In this document: piece by piece, positions 41,589 to 49,597 of the stretch
Numbering within the stretch: the stretch's first letter is position 1
How the letters are laid out: each line of letters starts with the position of its first letter
Assembly: GCA_026702755.1 (NCBI GenBank)
Contig: JAPPBX010000018.1
Span: 22,641 to 86,640, forward strand
DNA: 64,000 bases
Source: Candidatus Poribacteria bacterium
Lineage (GTDB): Bacteria > Poribacteria > WGA-4E > WGA-3G
Reading direction: 5' to 3'
Position numbers and translations under genes: made by a program
The notes under the pieces: model-generated
Told to the model about the DNA's origin: nothing
Database searches by the model: none
The model's input: only the letters and a program-made list of their open reading frames with translations

Positions 41589-42365
41589 ATGGAATATTTA
41601 ACTTATGGAAAAACGGGTTTAGAAATCTCAAGGCTCTGCTTCGGCGCGGGACATCTCAACAAAACCTGCGATAGTTACGAAGCCGGTGGCAAACTGATGT
41701 TGAAGGCTCTTGACGAAGGGATTACGTTCTGGGATACTGCTGAGGGTTATGGAAGTCAACCGCATCTCGGAGAGGCAGTACGTCATATTTATCGACACGA
41801 GGTTGTCATTCAAACAAAAACGGGTGCGAAAGACTACGAAGGTGCATCTGCGAGCATTGCGCGTTCACTCAAGGAGATGCAAACGGATTATATAGATGTC
41901 TTATTGCTGCACGGCATCTCTTCACCCGAAGATCTGGTGTCACGTGAGGGTGCCTTGGACGCTTTTCGAGAAGCGAAGGCGGCTGGCAAAATCCGAGTTA
42001 TCGGTTGTTCCACGCATATCTACACGGGTCCCGTGATGGATGCGGTGATCGACCATCCAGAACTTGAGGTCATCCTGACGACAGCGAACAAAGAGGGTAA
42101 AATGTTAGAGGGTGGTCCCTTTGACAGGCACCTTGAATACATTGAACGCGCGTATTCGCTCGGTAAAGGTATCAGTATCATGAAGGTCATCGTCGCAGGT
42201 GATATTCCAGAGGTAGACATGCCGGAATGGATTGAGTGGGGTTTCAACCTCGAAACGGCGCATGCGATCAATCTCGGTATGAGTGATTACCGCCATATCA
42301 CAGTGGATGTCGAACTTGCACGTGCCAGCGCAAGGCGCCGTTTGATACAGCATAAAGCAGCATAA
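41589..42365 (+). CDS. Aldo/keto reductase family protein
   Basis: The 258-residue protein has the aldo/keto reductase barrel motifs: GKTGLEISRLCFGAGHLNK, WDTAEGYGSQPHLGEAVR (catalytic Asp and Tyr), VIQTKTGA (Lys), DYIDVLLLHGI (His) and KAAGKIRVIGCSTH. It is shorter than the usual ~320 residues because the C-terminal cofactor segment is reduced. NAD(P)H-linked reduction of an aldehyde or ketone is expected; substrate unknown. GGAGGA is six bases before ATG 41589. It is divergent from nagA across a 227-base spacer that probably contains both promoters. Confidence 0.87.
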   Translation: MEYLTYGKTGLEISRLCFGAGHLNKTCDSYEAGGKLMLKALDEGITFWDTAEGYGSQPHLGEAVRHIYRHEVVIQTKTGAKDYEGASASIARSLKEMQTDYIDVLLLHGISSPEDLVSREGALDAFREAKAAGKIRVIGCSTHIYTGPVMDAVIDHPELEVILTTANKEGKMLEGGPFDRHLEYIERAYSLGKGISIMKVIVAGDIPEVDMPEWIEWGFNLETAHAINLGMSDYRHITVDVELARASARRRLIQHKAA

Positions 42366-42375
42366 TCTATCTCTT

Positions 42376-42400
42376 GTAGGAGGGGTTTGTTACCCCGACG
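42376..42400 (-). repeat. Palindromic repeat upstream of SpoU gene
   Basis: On the minus strand it reads CGTCGGGGTAACAAACCCCT and then CCTACAA: GGGGT/ACCCC arms and the constant CTCCTACAA flank of the family. It lies 12 bases before the methyltransferase start. Confidence 0.6.
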
Positions 42401-42412
42401 TTTCGGTCAGAT

Positions 42413-42925
42413 ATGAAGCAACTACGCGGCAAACCGCTCAAAGATTTTCTGAAACAGGCGAGACTGCCAAACAAAGAACTGGTTTTTATCCTACAAGACG
42501 TGCAAGACCCTGTTAATGTGGGTTCGGCATTTCGGATAGCGGACGCGTGCCGCGTGAAAGAAGTGATCCTGACGGGTATCAGTGCGCAACCGCCGCATCC
42601 ACTGGTACGAAAAGTAGGACGCGGCAAACACCGACGCGTAAAATGGCGGTATACAGAGCATGCGGCAGATGCCATCGTATCACTCAGATCTGATGGCTAC
42701 ATGAGTTTCGCTTTAGAAGTCACCGCACAGTCAGTTCCCTATGATATGGTAGACTATCCTGACAAAATCTGCCTGATCGTGGGACACGAGGACCACGGCG
42801 TGACGAAACGGACGCTTGCTGCCTGTGATATAATAATTTATCTTCCGATGTATGGAGTTGGTGCATCACTAAACGTCCACGTCTCATTGGGTATCGCGGC
42901 CTATCACATCTTACACCACGTTTAA
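42413..42925 (+). CDS. SpoU/TrmH family RNA 2'-O-methyltransferase
   Basis: The 170-residue protein is a SPOUT-class methyltransferase with the three SpoU motifs: FILQDVQDPVNVGSAFRIAD (motif 1), ICLIVGHEDHGVTKRTLAAC (motif 2) and YLPMYGVGASLNVHVSLGIA (motif 3). It binds SAM through a trefoil knot and methylates ribose 2'-OH in tRNA or rRNA. It is the short, single-domain form close to TrmH/TrmL; the exact target cannot be assigned. There is no good ribosome site, and a palindrome lies directly before ATG 42413. The gap to the aldo/keto reductase is 47 bases. Confidence 0.9.
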   Translation: MKQLRGKPLKDFLKQARLPNKELVFILQDVQDPVNVGSAFRIADACRVKEVILTGISAQPPHPLVRKVGRGKHRRVKWRYTEHAADAIVSLRSDGYMSFALEVTAQSVPYDMVDYPDKICLIVGHEDHGVTKRTLAACDIIIYLPMYGVGASLNVHVSLGIAAYHILHHV

Positions 42926-43056
42926 TAGCCGTCGGCGGTCAGCCATCAGCGGTCAGCCAAGTCCTGTAGGTTGGGTTGAGCGTGGATGAAAAATCAAAGG
43001 TAGATATTTCAAAATACCTCAAACCTGATATACCCGCAGAGGTATAGAGGAATCCA

Positions 43057-43117
43057 GCGAAACCCAACGTTCTTTGTGTCAAACGCTACAAACATGGCAG
43101 TTTGCGTTGGGTTTCGC
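43057..43117. repeat. Hairpin with GCGAAACCCAACG arms
   Basis: GCGAAACCCAACG (43057-43069) pairs perfectly with CGTTGGGTTTCGC (43105-43117) around a 35-base loop. A weaker relative is at 4223-4278. The remaining spacer 42926-43261 contains a TCAGCC-rich simple repeat near 42935-42960 and the direct repeat at 43193. Confidence 0.6.
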
Positions 43118-43192
43118 TATCTCCTTGATTGATAGGGTAGTGTAGTGTGGTAAAATGTGCTTGGAGAGGCGGTATCATTTTTCTCGGTTCCG

Positions 43193-43229
43193 CTCAACCT
43201 GACGGAAACACCCAAGCAAAACACCTACG
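43193..43229 (+). repeat. 37-bp direct repeat upstream of EltD-like gene
   Basis: CTCAACCTGACGGAAACACC followed by CAAGCAAAACACCTACG matches 45640-45676 at all but a few positions. Both copies sit 32-40 bases upstream of a start codon (43262 and 45716). Confidence 0.6.
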
Positions 43230-43261
43230 ATGCTACTGTGAATTCCGTAAGGAGATTCTGA

Positions 43262-44335
43262 ATGTCGAAAACGATGCGAGCGATTATGTGTCGCGAACCG
43301 TGGGATTATCGTCTCGAAGAGGTCTCAATGCCGGAGGCAGGTCCCGGCGAAGTTGTTATTAAGGTGAACGCGTGCGGTGTTTGCGCGAGCGACATCAAGT
43401 GTTATACAGGCGCGCCACTTTTCTGGGGTGACGAACACCGCAAGCCGTATGTGGAGGCACCCGTTATCGCCGGACACGAATTCATCGGTAAAGTCGTAGA
43501 ACTCGGCCCGGGGGCGGGCGAGAAGTATAAACTCGAAATCGGTGATCGTGCGATCGCGGAGCAGATCGTTCCGTGTTGGGAGTGTCGGTATTGCCGGACG
43601 GGGAAGTATTGGCTCTGCCAAGTCCATAACATCTACGGGTTTCAACCGGTCGTCAACGGTGGGATGGCGGACTATATGAAATTTCCGGCACGCTCGCTCG
43701 TCTACAAAGTACCTTCCGATATGCCGATAGCGAATGCGGCAGTAATTGAACCGCTCGCTTGTTCTATTCACGCTGTCCAACGTGGCAACATTGAGTTTGG
43801 TGATGTTGTCGTAGTTGCGGGTGCAGGCACGCTTGGGCTTGGAATGATTGGCGCGGCGAAGTTGAAAAACCCCGGTGTACTTATCGCCATTGATTTGATG
43901 CCGAACCGGTTAGAGGTTGCCAAGAAGTTGGGAGCAGATATCGGGATTAACCCATCAGAAACCGATGCTGTCCAAGAGGTGTTAGACCTCACGGAAGGCT
44001 ACGGGTGCGACGTGTATATTGAGGCAACAGGACATCCGAAGGCGGTTGAGCAAGGGCTGCACATGATTCGGAAGGCAGGCACCTTCGTAGAATTCAGCGT
44101 CATGCGGGAACCGGTAACTGTGGACTGGACAATCATCGGCGACACCAAAGAATTGAATATCCACGGCTCACACTTGGGACCGTATGCGTATCCGTTGGCG
44201 ATTGATTATATCCATCGCGGTTTAATCGAGGTTGAGCATATCGTAACGCATCAACTGCCGTTGGAGGACTATATTACAGGGTTTGAGATGGTTCAGAAAG
44301 GGTCAGATTCGATTAAGGTGCAGTTGGTGCCGTGA
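43262..44335 (+). CDS. Zinc-dependent alcohol dehydrogenase, EltD (erythritol/L-threitol dehydrogenase)-like
   Basis: The 357-residue MDR protein has catalytic zinc motifs CGVCASDIKCY and GHEFIGKV, the full structural zinc lobe (CWECRYCRTGKYWLC), and the nucleotide-binding VVVAGAGTLGLGMIGAAKL followed by IAIDLMPNRLEVA. From memory, the whole protein resembles the EltD subgroup, including TGAPLFWGDE, IVPCWEC, YIEATGHPKAVEQGL, VDWTIIGDTKELN and HLGPYAYPLAI. Oxidation of a C4 or related polyol is the best guess. TAAGGAG is upstream of ATG 43262. It is cotranscribed with the enolase-superfamily gene 12 bases downstream. Confidence 0.85.
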   Translation: MSKTMRAIMCREPWDYRLEEVSMPEAGPGEVVIKVNACGVCASDIKCYTGAPLFWGDEHRKPYVEAPVIAGHEFIGKVVELGPGAGEKYKLEIGDRAIAEQIVPCWECRYCRTGKYWLCQVHNIYGFQPVVNGGMADYMKFPARSLVYKVPSDMPIANAAVIEPLACSIHAVQRGNIEFGDVVVVAGAGTLGLGMIGAAKLKNPGVLIAIDLMPNRLEVAKKLGADIGINPSETDAVQEVLDLTEGYGCDVYIEATGHPKAVEQGLHMIRKAGTFVEFSVMREPVTVDWTIIGDTKELNIHGSHLGPYAYPLAIDYIHRGLIEVEHIVTHQLPLEDYITGFEMVQKGSDSIKVQLVP

Positions 44336-44347
44336 GGATGAGGATAG

Positions 44348-45613
44348 ATGAAAATTACTGAGATTGAAGCAATTCCATTGTGTGTGCCTTATGAGGAACG
44401 GATTCGTAAGAGATATTACCACTTCGCGATGACCGAACTGGTCACGGTCTACAAATTCCATACCGATACCGGTCTCGTCGGTCTCGGAGAAAATCCAGGA
44501 CCACCGTTTGATCAGGATGTATTGGACACCTATCTTGGCACAAACCCATTCGACCACGTCATGGGTGAAGGGCGTTTTAACCTCGATATGGCGTGCTACG
44601 ACTTGATGGGGAAACACCTCGGTTTGCCAGCATGGAAACTGATGGGACAACAGGTTCGGCAATGGATCGCGATGGGGTGGTGGATGCCGTGCATGTCTCC
44701 TGAAGACACCGCTGTTGAGGTCCAGGTTGCCGCTGAGCGTGGCTACCGCGGTCTCAAGTGTAAGGCACGCGCTTTTTACGATGTTGTTGAACAGTCAAAC
44801 GCTATTCAGGAGGTCGCGCCGCCAGACTTCCGGGTGGAGTTCGATTTCAACGGTTCCTTAATCAACGTTGAGAAGGCACTGCCTATCCTACGCGAATTGG
44901 AGAAAATTCCTGTCGTTAAAGGCCTTGAAGAACCGATCTTCGCTTATGACGTGGACGGGTGGCGACGATTGCATCAAGAGATTCGGATCCCTTTTTATCT
45001 GCACGGGGTCGGCGTTATCCGCGAGGGGGCATCGCGTCAACCTTCGGGTCCGTGGATTGGGCTTCGGGCGGGCGATTTTGACGGCGCGCTATGTAGCCAC
45101 GAAAGCGTCAAGAGTGCATTAGCATCGGGGTGGGCTTTCGCCGCCGCGAACACACCGATTTTGCTACAGTATGTCGGTACCGGTATTACGGCAGCGTTCG
45201 CGTGTCATCTCGGAGCCGTTATGCCCACAGCCACATTGCCCGGTGTCACTGCGAGTCACGCCTACGAAGACGACTTGATTCTCACACCGCACAAAGTTCA
45301 GCGCGGATTTATGCAGGTGCCGGAAGGTGCTGGTTTAGGAGTTGTGTTAGATGAAGATGCTGTGAAAAGATACAGCCAAACACCTGAACTGGAATGGGAT
45401 AGACATATCTCTGTTGTCACCTTACCGGGCGGCGTAAAACATTATTACCGAAACCTACAGCAGGCGGAACGCCTCATGAAACAGGGTGTAGACGAATCTT
45501 ATGCCCCAGGTGTGCGTCTGGATGAATGGGAAGATGACGGTAGTGAAGCCTTTGATAAGTTATTCAAGCAGCTACAGGAGAATGATTGGCCCGTGTGGGA
45601 AGCCTCGCCTTAG
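44348..45613 (+). CDS. Mandelate racemase/muconate lactonizing enzyme family protein
   Basis: The 421-residue enolase-superfamily protein has the capping domain (1-120), Lys137-x-Lys139 (LKCKAR), the first metal ligand Asp166 (VEFDFNGS) and the second in GLEEPIF (Glu194/195). At the place of the third ligand, where the family normally has Asp/Glu (IPIALDE-type), it reads IPFYLHG. It may bind metal differently or have lost dehydratase activity. GAGGAT lies upstream of ATG 44348. It follows the EltD-like dehydrogenase, fitting a polyol or sugar-acid route. The exact reaction is unknown. Confidence 0.85.
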   Translation: MKITEIEAIPLCVPYEERIRKRYYHFAMTELVTVYKFHTDTGLVGLGENPGPPFDQDVLDTYLGTNPFDHVMGEGRFNLDMACYDLMGKHLGLPAWKLMGQQVRQWIAMGWWMPCMSPEDTAVEVQVAAERGYRGLKCKARAFYDVVEQSNAIQEVAPPDFRVEFDFNGSLINVEKALPILRELEKIPVVKGLEEPIFAYDVDGWRRLHQEIRIPFYLHGVGVIREGASRQPSGPWIGLRAGDFDGALCSHESVKSALASGWAFAAANTPILLQYVGTGITAAFACHLGAVMPTATLPGVTASHAYEDDLILTPHKVQRGFMQVPEGAGLGVVLDEDAVKRYSQTPELEWDRHISVVTLPGGVKHYYRNLQQAERLMKQGVDESYAPGVRLDEWEDDGSEAFDKLFKQLQENDWPVWEASP

Positions 45614-45639
45614 TTGCGATTGTTGGGTTTCACTTGACG

Positions 45640-45676
45640 TTCAATCTGAGGGAAACACTCAAGCAAAACACCTACG
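45640..45676 (+). repeat. 37-bp direct repeat upstream of PhyH gene
   Basis: Second copy of the repeat at 43193-43229 (GGGAAACACTCAAGCAAAAC then ACCTACG). It is preceded at 45620-45633 by TTGTTGGGTTTCAC, one arm of the hairpin family seen at 4223 and 43057. Confidence 0.6.
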
Positions 45677-45715
45677 CGCTGATTATAGGATTTGTATAAC
45701 AAGGAGCAAAATACT

Positions 45716-46534
45716 ATGATGACCCCCGAACAGCGTTACCTTTTTGATGTAACTGGATACCTCCACCTAAAGAATGCTCTAACTGACGAAGAACTGAAAG
45801 CAGCACAAGCAGCAGCGAACGAATACATCAATACGCCCACCGAAGAACTCCCGCCCGGATTTGACTCCAGCGAAAAAAACCTCCCAAACGGCTTTGCCTT
45901 TGCGAAACCCTTAGAGGCACTCACACTGCATCGATCAACGTGGCCCATCATCAAGGAACTGACGAATAACAAACCGCAACTGTTTCGCGGAACAATGATT
46001 GCGGATCGAGCGGGTGTGTCGGAGTCGGCGGAAGGACTTCGCCTACATTGCGCACGAGAAGATTTCGGCTGGCACTGCAACCGTTATGAGGTCCGAAATG
46101 GTTGCATCTTCTGCGATGATTTTGTCGTTTTTCCCTACCTATACGACGTACATCCTGGTGATGGTGGGTTGCTTGTCGTTCCCGGCACCCACAAAACGGT
46201 TTTCGATCGTCCTGAACACCTCTATAGCAATGGAAAAATCGAAGATGCCGGTGATATTCCAGAAGGAGTGGTTAACGTCACGCCAAAAGCAGGGGATTTC
46301 GTGATTATCTCTGAACTCTTAACGCACGGTGCGCTGCCTTGGAAACCGAAGGACCGGTATCGTTGTGTCCTGACCTTACGCTACAGACCGCAACACCGTG
46401 GTGAGAGTCGCGTGTCTGAAGAGGTGAGGGGACGGCTCTCGCCAGAAACTTTGGAACTGATTTCTCGGGCAGATCACTATCACACGAAAGAGATTGTCAA
46501 ACAGGATGTCGTCACGTTGACGGAAATAAACTAA
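45716..46534 (+). CDS. Phytanoyl-CoA dioxygenase (PhyH)-like protein with unusual metal site
   Basis: The 272-residue protein has a PhyH/cupin fold layout: YLFDVTGYLHLKNALTDEEL, CDDFVVFPYLYDVHPGDGGL, LVVPGTHKTVF and the distal His204/Arg217 region ISELLTHGALPW...RYRCVLTLRY. A clean His-x-Asp motif is not visible where expected; the segment reads LHCAREDFGWHCNR. It may therefore bind iron through other residues or be non-catalytic. The start is ATG 45716 (a second ATG follows directly), with AAGGAG ~10 bases upstream. Its stop overlaps the convergent PhyH gene by four bases. Confidence 0.82.
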   Translation: MMTPEQRYLFDVTGYLHLKNALTDEELKAAQAAANEYINTPTEELPPGFDSSEKNLPNGFAFAKPLEALTLHRSTWPIIKELTNNKPQLFRGTMIADRAGVSESAEGLRLHCAREDFGWHCNRYEVRNGCIFCDDFVVFPYLYDVHPGDGGLLVVPGTHKTVFDRPEHLYSNGKIEDAGDIPEGVVNVTPKAGDFVIISELLTHGALPWKPKDRYRCVLTLRYRPQHRGESRVSEEVRGRLSPETLELISRADHYHTKEIVKQDVVTLTEIN

Positions 46535-47406
46535 GAAACCGGTCTCACCGCTGGCGCGCCGTGCTGCTCACACCACGATGCGAGTGGGCTTTCACTGCCG
46601 CTGGGAATGAATTCTTTCGTTTTCGTGAAGGGTTCACCGACCAAATACTGCTCAAGTGGCGTGAGTTTATCTAACAACGTCTGTTCCTGTGTCCGATAGT
46701 CCATCGGCATCAACCACCGGTATCCGTAGCCGAACATTACACCTTTACGGATCTGATCCGTTAAGTTCGCAGCCCCTGCATGAAAAGTACGATTTTCAAA
46801 CAGTAGGCAATCCCCGGGTTGTAAACTCGCTTCAAGTGCGCCATCTGGATCCGTCTGTCCTTTTGGTATGGGAACCCGTTCCAGTAGGTGGTTGCTACCG
46901 GGTGCGACAAGCGTTACGCCGGAATTGGGTTCACTCAGGTCGGTGAAGTAGTATGCACATTTTAGCAAGATGCGTGGCACCTTGTTGCCGTGTGTTGTCG
47001 TTGCCATGGCGTAATCGCGATGCCAACCGGGTCTACGAGTGGTATCGGGTGTTCCGGGCGGATCTGGGTGTTTGTATATCAGGTGTGAAGTCATCAGTTG
47101 CAAGTGCGCACCGAGCAGCTGGACAACAACGGGGAGGATGGTCTTTTGCGTGAGTAGCGGGATGAAGGCCTCGACAATAGAGATGCTATTTCGGAAACTG
47201 TCGTATAACCCATCAAAATTTTGCTGACGGTTCTCGCGCCGATCGCTCGCTATGAGCCGATCGCTTGCTTCGATCAGTTTGTTGATGGTATCCGAATCCA
47301 GCACATTTCGGACGATGAGGTAGCCTGTGTCGTCAAAATGGCGGATTTCTTCTTCTGAGAGTGGATGCCAGTCTAAATCAATTGCCGCTTCAGTTGTGTG
47401 TGTCAT
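46531..47406 (-). CDS. Phytanoyl-CoA dioxygenase (PhyH) family protein
   Basis: The 291-residue Fe(II)/2-oxoglutarate oxygenase has HFDDTGYLIVRNVLDSD near the N-terminus, the facial triad His129-x-Asp131 (GWHRDYA) and His209 (NRTFHAGAAN), and Arg220 for 2-oxoglutarate. ATG 47406 is preferred over the ATG five codons earlier because GGAG lies nine bases before it. Substrate unknown. It converges with another PhyH gene, and their stops overlap (46531-46534). The two share only family-level similarity, so they are not recent copies. Confidence 0.88.
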   Translation of the reverse strand: MTHTTEAAIDLDWHPLSEEEIRHFDDTGYLIVRNVLDSDTINKLIEASDRLIASDRRENRQQNFDGLYDSFRNSISIVEAFIPLLTQKTILPVVVQLLGAHLQLMTSHLIYKHPDPPGTPDTTRRPGWHRDYAMATTTHGNKVPRILLKCAYYFTDLSEPNSGVTLVAPGSNHLLERVPIPKGQTDPDGALEASLQPGDCLLFENRTFHAGAANLTDQIRKGVMFGYGYRWLMPMDYRTQEQTLLDKLTPLEQYLVGEPFTKTKEFIPSGSESPLASWCEQHGAPAVRPVS

Positions 47407-47446
47407 TATTTTTTGCTCCATATTTTTAGGCTATCAGAAACGGTCA

Positions 47447-48025
47447 TCAAGTCAGTTGATTGAAATGGAGACTTTGATGACCTTCGATTTCTCGGAAATC
47501 TTCAGGGTTGTCATGCAACTTCTTTCTCGGCTGATTTTGGGGCTTGTAGAAACGGGTTGTTTGCTTGTCAATGCTAATATTGACAATGCTTACAAATCTG
47601 TACTGATAACCATCAAGAAAATTTTTCGATTGCCAAAAGGATTTTCCTATACACTTACAGTAACCAATAAAACATTCCGCGCCTCTCAATTGTTGTTCAA
47701 CCTGTTCTGAGTCTTTACCAGTCGCTCTTTGTGTTTCAATGCAGATGATCCACTTTTCCGTTGCTGCATTTGACACAATCACGAAGTCAGCCCGTCTGCG
47801 TTCACCCTTTGAGCCTTTAAAAACAGTTGGCGGTTTAAAAGCTTCTGCTCTGATAACAAGTGAGTCGTGGGGAAGATCCGTGATTTCGACAGAGGTCTTT
47901 GCTTGCTTGTCTTTTAGTTCGACAGAAGTGCTTCCTACGGATTGTTGTAACGGTACCTGAGCACTAACATTAAGCATTTCTTGTAATATGGTAATGTCAT
48001 TCACTAATCTGACTTTGCTCCCCAC
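47447..48025 (-). CDS. PD-(D/E)xK nuclease-like protein, partner of AAA ATPase
   Basis: This protein of up to 192 residues is not from a family I can name. The centre, KGERRRADFVIV, ~8 residues, then WIICIETQ and VEQQLRGAECFIGYC, has the strand-Asp-strand-Glu pattern of restriction-like nucleases, with Gln in place of the usual Lys. The C-terminus is basic and polar. It overlaps the ATPase: ATG 48025 gives a 22-base overlap, while GTG 48004 would overlap the ATPase stop by one base (TAGTG) with GGGGAG ~12 bases upstream. The pair is translationally coupled. A defence or DNA-processing role is inferred from the ATPase/nuclease pairing only. Confidence 0.65.
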   Translation of the reverse strand: MGSKVRLVNDITILQEMLNVSAQVPLQQSVGSTSVELKDKQAKTSVEITDLPHDSLVIRAEAFKPPTVFKGSKGERRRADFVIVSNAATEKWIICIETQRATGKDSEQVEQQLRGAECFIGYCKCIGKSFWQSKNFLDGYQYRFVSIVNISIDKQTTRFYKPQNQPRKKLHDNPEDFREIEGHQSLHFNQLT

Positions 48026-49392
48026 ACGATGTCGCGCTGAATCTTATTCATGGCATCAATCGTTTTATCAAAACTGCCTACTTCAATGCCGAACTCGGGA
48101 TCAATATCAGCCTGTAACAGTGTATGGCCTCGTTTACGTCTCTTCTGTCCTTCCTCTAACGGTAGCAACGCTTTTTCCGCCACGTATACTTTGACCTGAT
48201 CGGCATTAATCAACTCACTGTCCTGACAGCCATTTTCTTTCGCAACTTTTTTGAGGTGAGGTTTATCGTGATTGAGCATGATAAGGGTATTTAACTCCTT
48301 AACAATGTAGTCACTATGGGTGGTGATGAAGACCTTAACGCCCAGATTTACGAGCCTCGCGAAAAGTCTGGCGATGCGACGTTGGTTTTCTGGATGGAGA
48401 CTTAATTCTGGTTCGTCTATCATAAGCAAGTCGCCTTTTTCAGCAGCACAGTGGAGGTAAAAATTAAGGTCCAAAAGTGAACGGACAGCACTTGAACTTT
48501 GGTCCATTGTCAACCTTAGTCTCGTGCCTTTTGGAATATAGTAGAGCAGATCGTTTTGTGTAATAGCATACGTCCCACCAACAATATCTGTAAAGTCCTC
48601 CAAGATTTCAGGATGTGCTTTGGCAATGAAACTTTTGCTTTTAGCTACCTCTTGAAGTTGACCCATAAAATCAACATCAGTTTCTATGGGAGATGGGTAC
48701 CTTTGATACGCTTTGGATAGAAATTCCCGTAGGTCAATCTGTGGATCTGTCCGTTCCATCTCTTTAAGCAATTGGCTCCGAGCAAAGTTGAGTTCTTTCC
48801 GAAAAGTTGAAATGCCTGTGCGTTCAGCTGAAGCAATAAAGGGTCTGGGAAAAGAGTCGGAAAAAATATCAGTGATAATAATAAAATCAATCGCACTTTT
48901 TACACTATCTGTATCAATTTCTCTTTCGTGTTCTCCTTTTATCTCTGCAGCAAGTATCGCTTCTTTGCTTCCTTCACCCTTTGCAAATATAAAAGCCGGA
49001 TTTTGGGGGTTTGTGAGTAGGCTATTGAATTTTTTATCTCGTATGTCAATTTTATCTGTCACGACGCAAAATTCACTATTCTGAAATGAACCTTCAGCTG
49101 CTGCAAAAATTTTATCCAATTGTTTTGTATATTTCTTGCTTGCTTCTGTAAGCATATCATCGGTTGCTTGCTCCAACTCAATCTTAACCTGTTTTGTAAG
49201 TGCCCGTTGGATCTGTACGTCGCTAATTGGAAAACGGATAAATTGCCGCCAAGACTGTAAAAAGCCGTACAGTGCACAAGCAGTATAAGTCTTGCCAGTG
49301 TTATTTTCACCGCAGATGATCGTTAGGTCTCCCAACGAAAATTCTGCCTGCTTTAGGATTCCGATGTTTTTTAAGCGTACAGTGAGGCTCAT
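48004..49392 (-). CDS. AAA family ATPase (OLD/AAA_21-like)
   Basis: The 462-residue protein has an ABC/SMC-like split ATPase: Walker A GENNTGKT (about 29-36), a ~280-residue helical insert, a signature-like DQSSSAVRSLLDLNFYL, Walker B LLMIDEPE and the switch His in FITTHSDY. The C-terminal ~90 residues are variable and no TOPRIM acidic pattern is visible, so it differs from full OLD nucleases. GAGGGG lies before ATG 49392. It is coupled to the nuclease-like gene downstream. Such ATPases often pair with a nuclease in phage-defence or toxin systems; this one is unassigned. Confidence 0.85.
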   Translation of the reverse strand: MSLTVRLKNIGILKQAEFSLGDLTIICGENNTGKTYTACALYGFLQSWRQFIRFPISDVQIQRALTKQVKIELEQATDDMLTEASKKYTKQLDKIFAAAEGSFQNSEFCVVTDKIDIRDKKFNSLLTNPQNPAFIFAKGEGSKEAILAAEIKGEHEREIDTDSVKSAIDFIIITDIFSDSFPRPFIASAERTGISTFRKELNFARSQLLKEMERTDPQIDLREFLSKAYQRYPSPIETDVDFMGQLQEVAKSKSFIAKAHPEILEDFTDIVGGTYAITQNDLLYYIPKGTRLRLTMDQSSSAVRSLLDLNFYLHCAAEKGDLLMIDEPELSLHPENQRRIARLFARLVNLGVKVFITTHSDYIVKELNTLIMLNHDKPHLKKVAKENGCQDSELINADQVKVYVAEKALLPLEEGQKRRKRGHTLLQADIDPEFGIEVGSFDKTIDAMNKIQRDIVWGAKSD

Positions 49393-49545
49393 ATTGACCC
49401 CTCTACAATTATCGTTGCCAAAGTTGAAATCAGGAAGTCGGGTGTAAAGCCGTGATTGTCGGTTCTGCTTCTAATACATATCAGATAGACTTTTGCTTCT
49501 CATGGCTATATTGTATCAAAGACATATTGGAATTGCAAGCAAATA

Positions 49546-49567
49546 GGCGAGGTTGAGAAACCTCGCC
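49546..49567. repeat. Palindromic intergenic repeat
   Basis: GGCGAGGTT, loop GAGA, AACCTCGCC. It matches the arms at 4062-4088. It lies 30 bases past the 3' end of the DUF255 gene, where it may help end transcription. Confidence 0.6.
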
Positions 49568-49597
49568 AGCGGTGTGTTTGCAGAAACAGGTAACATA

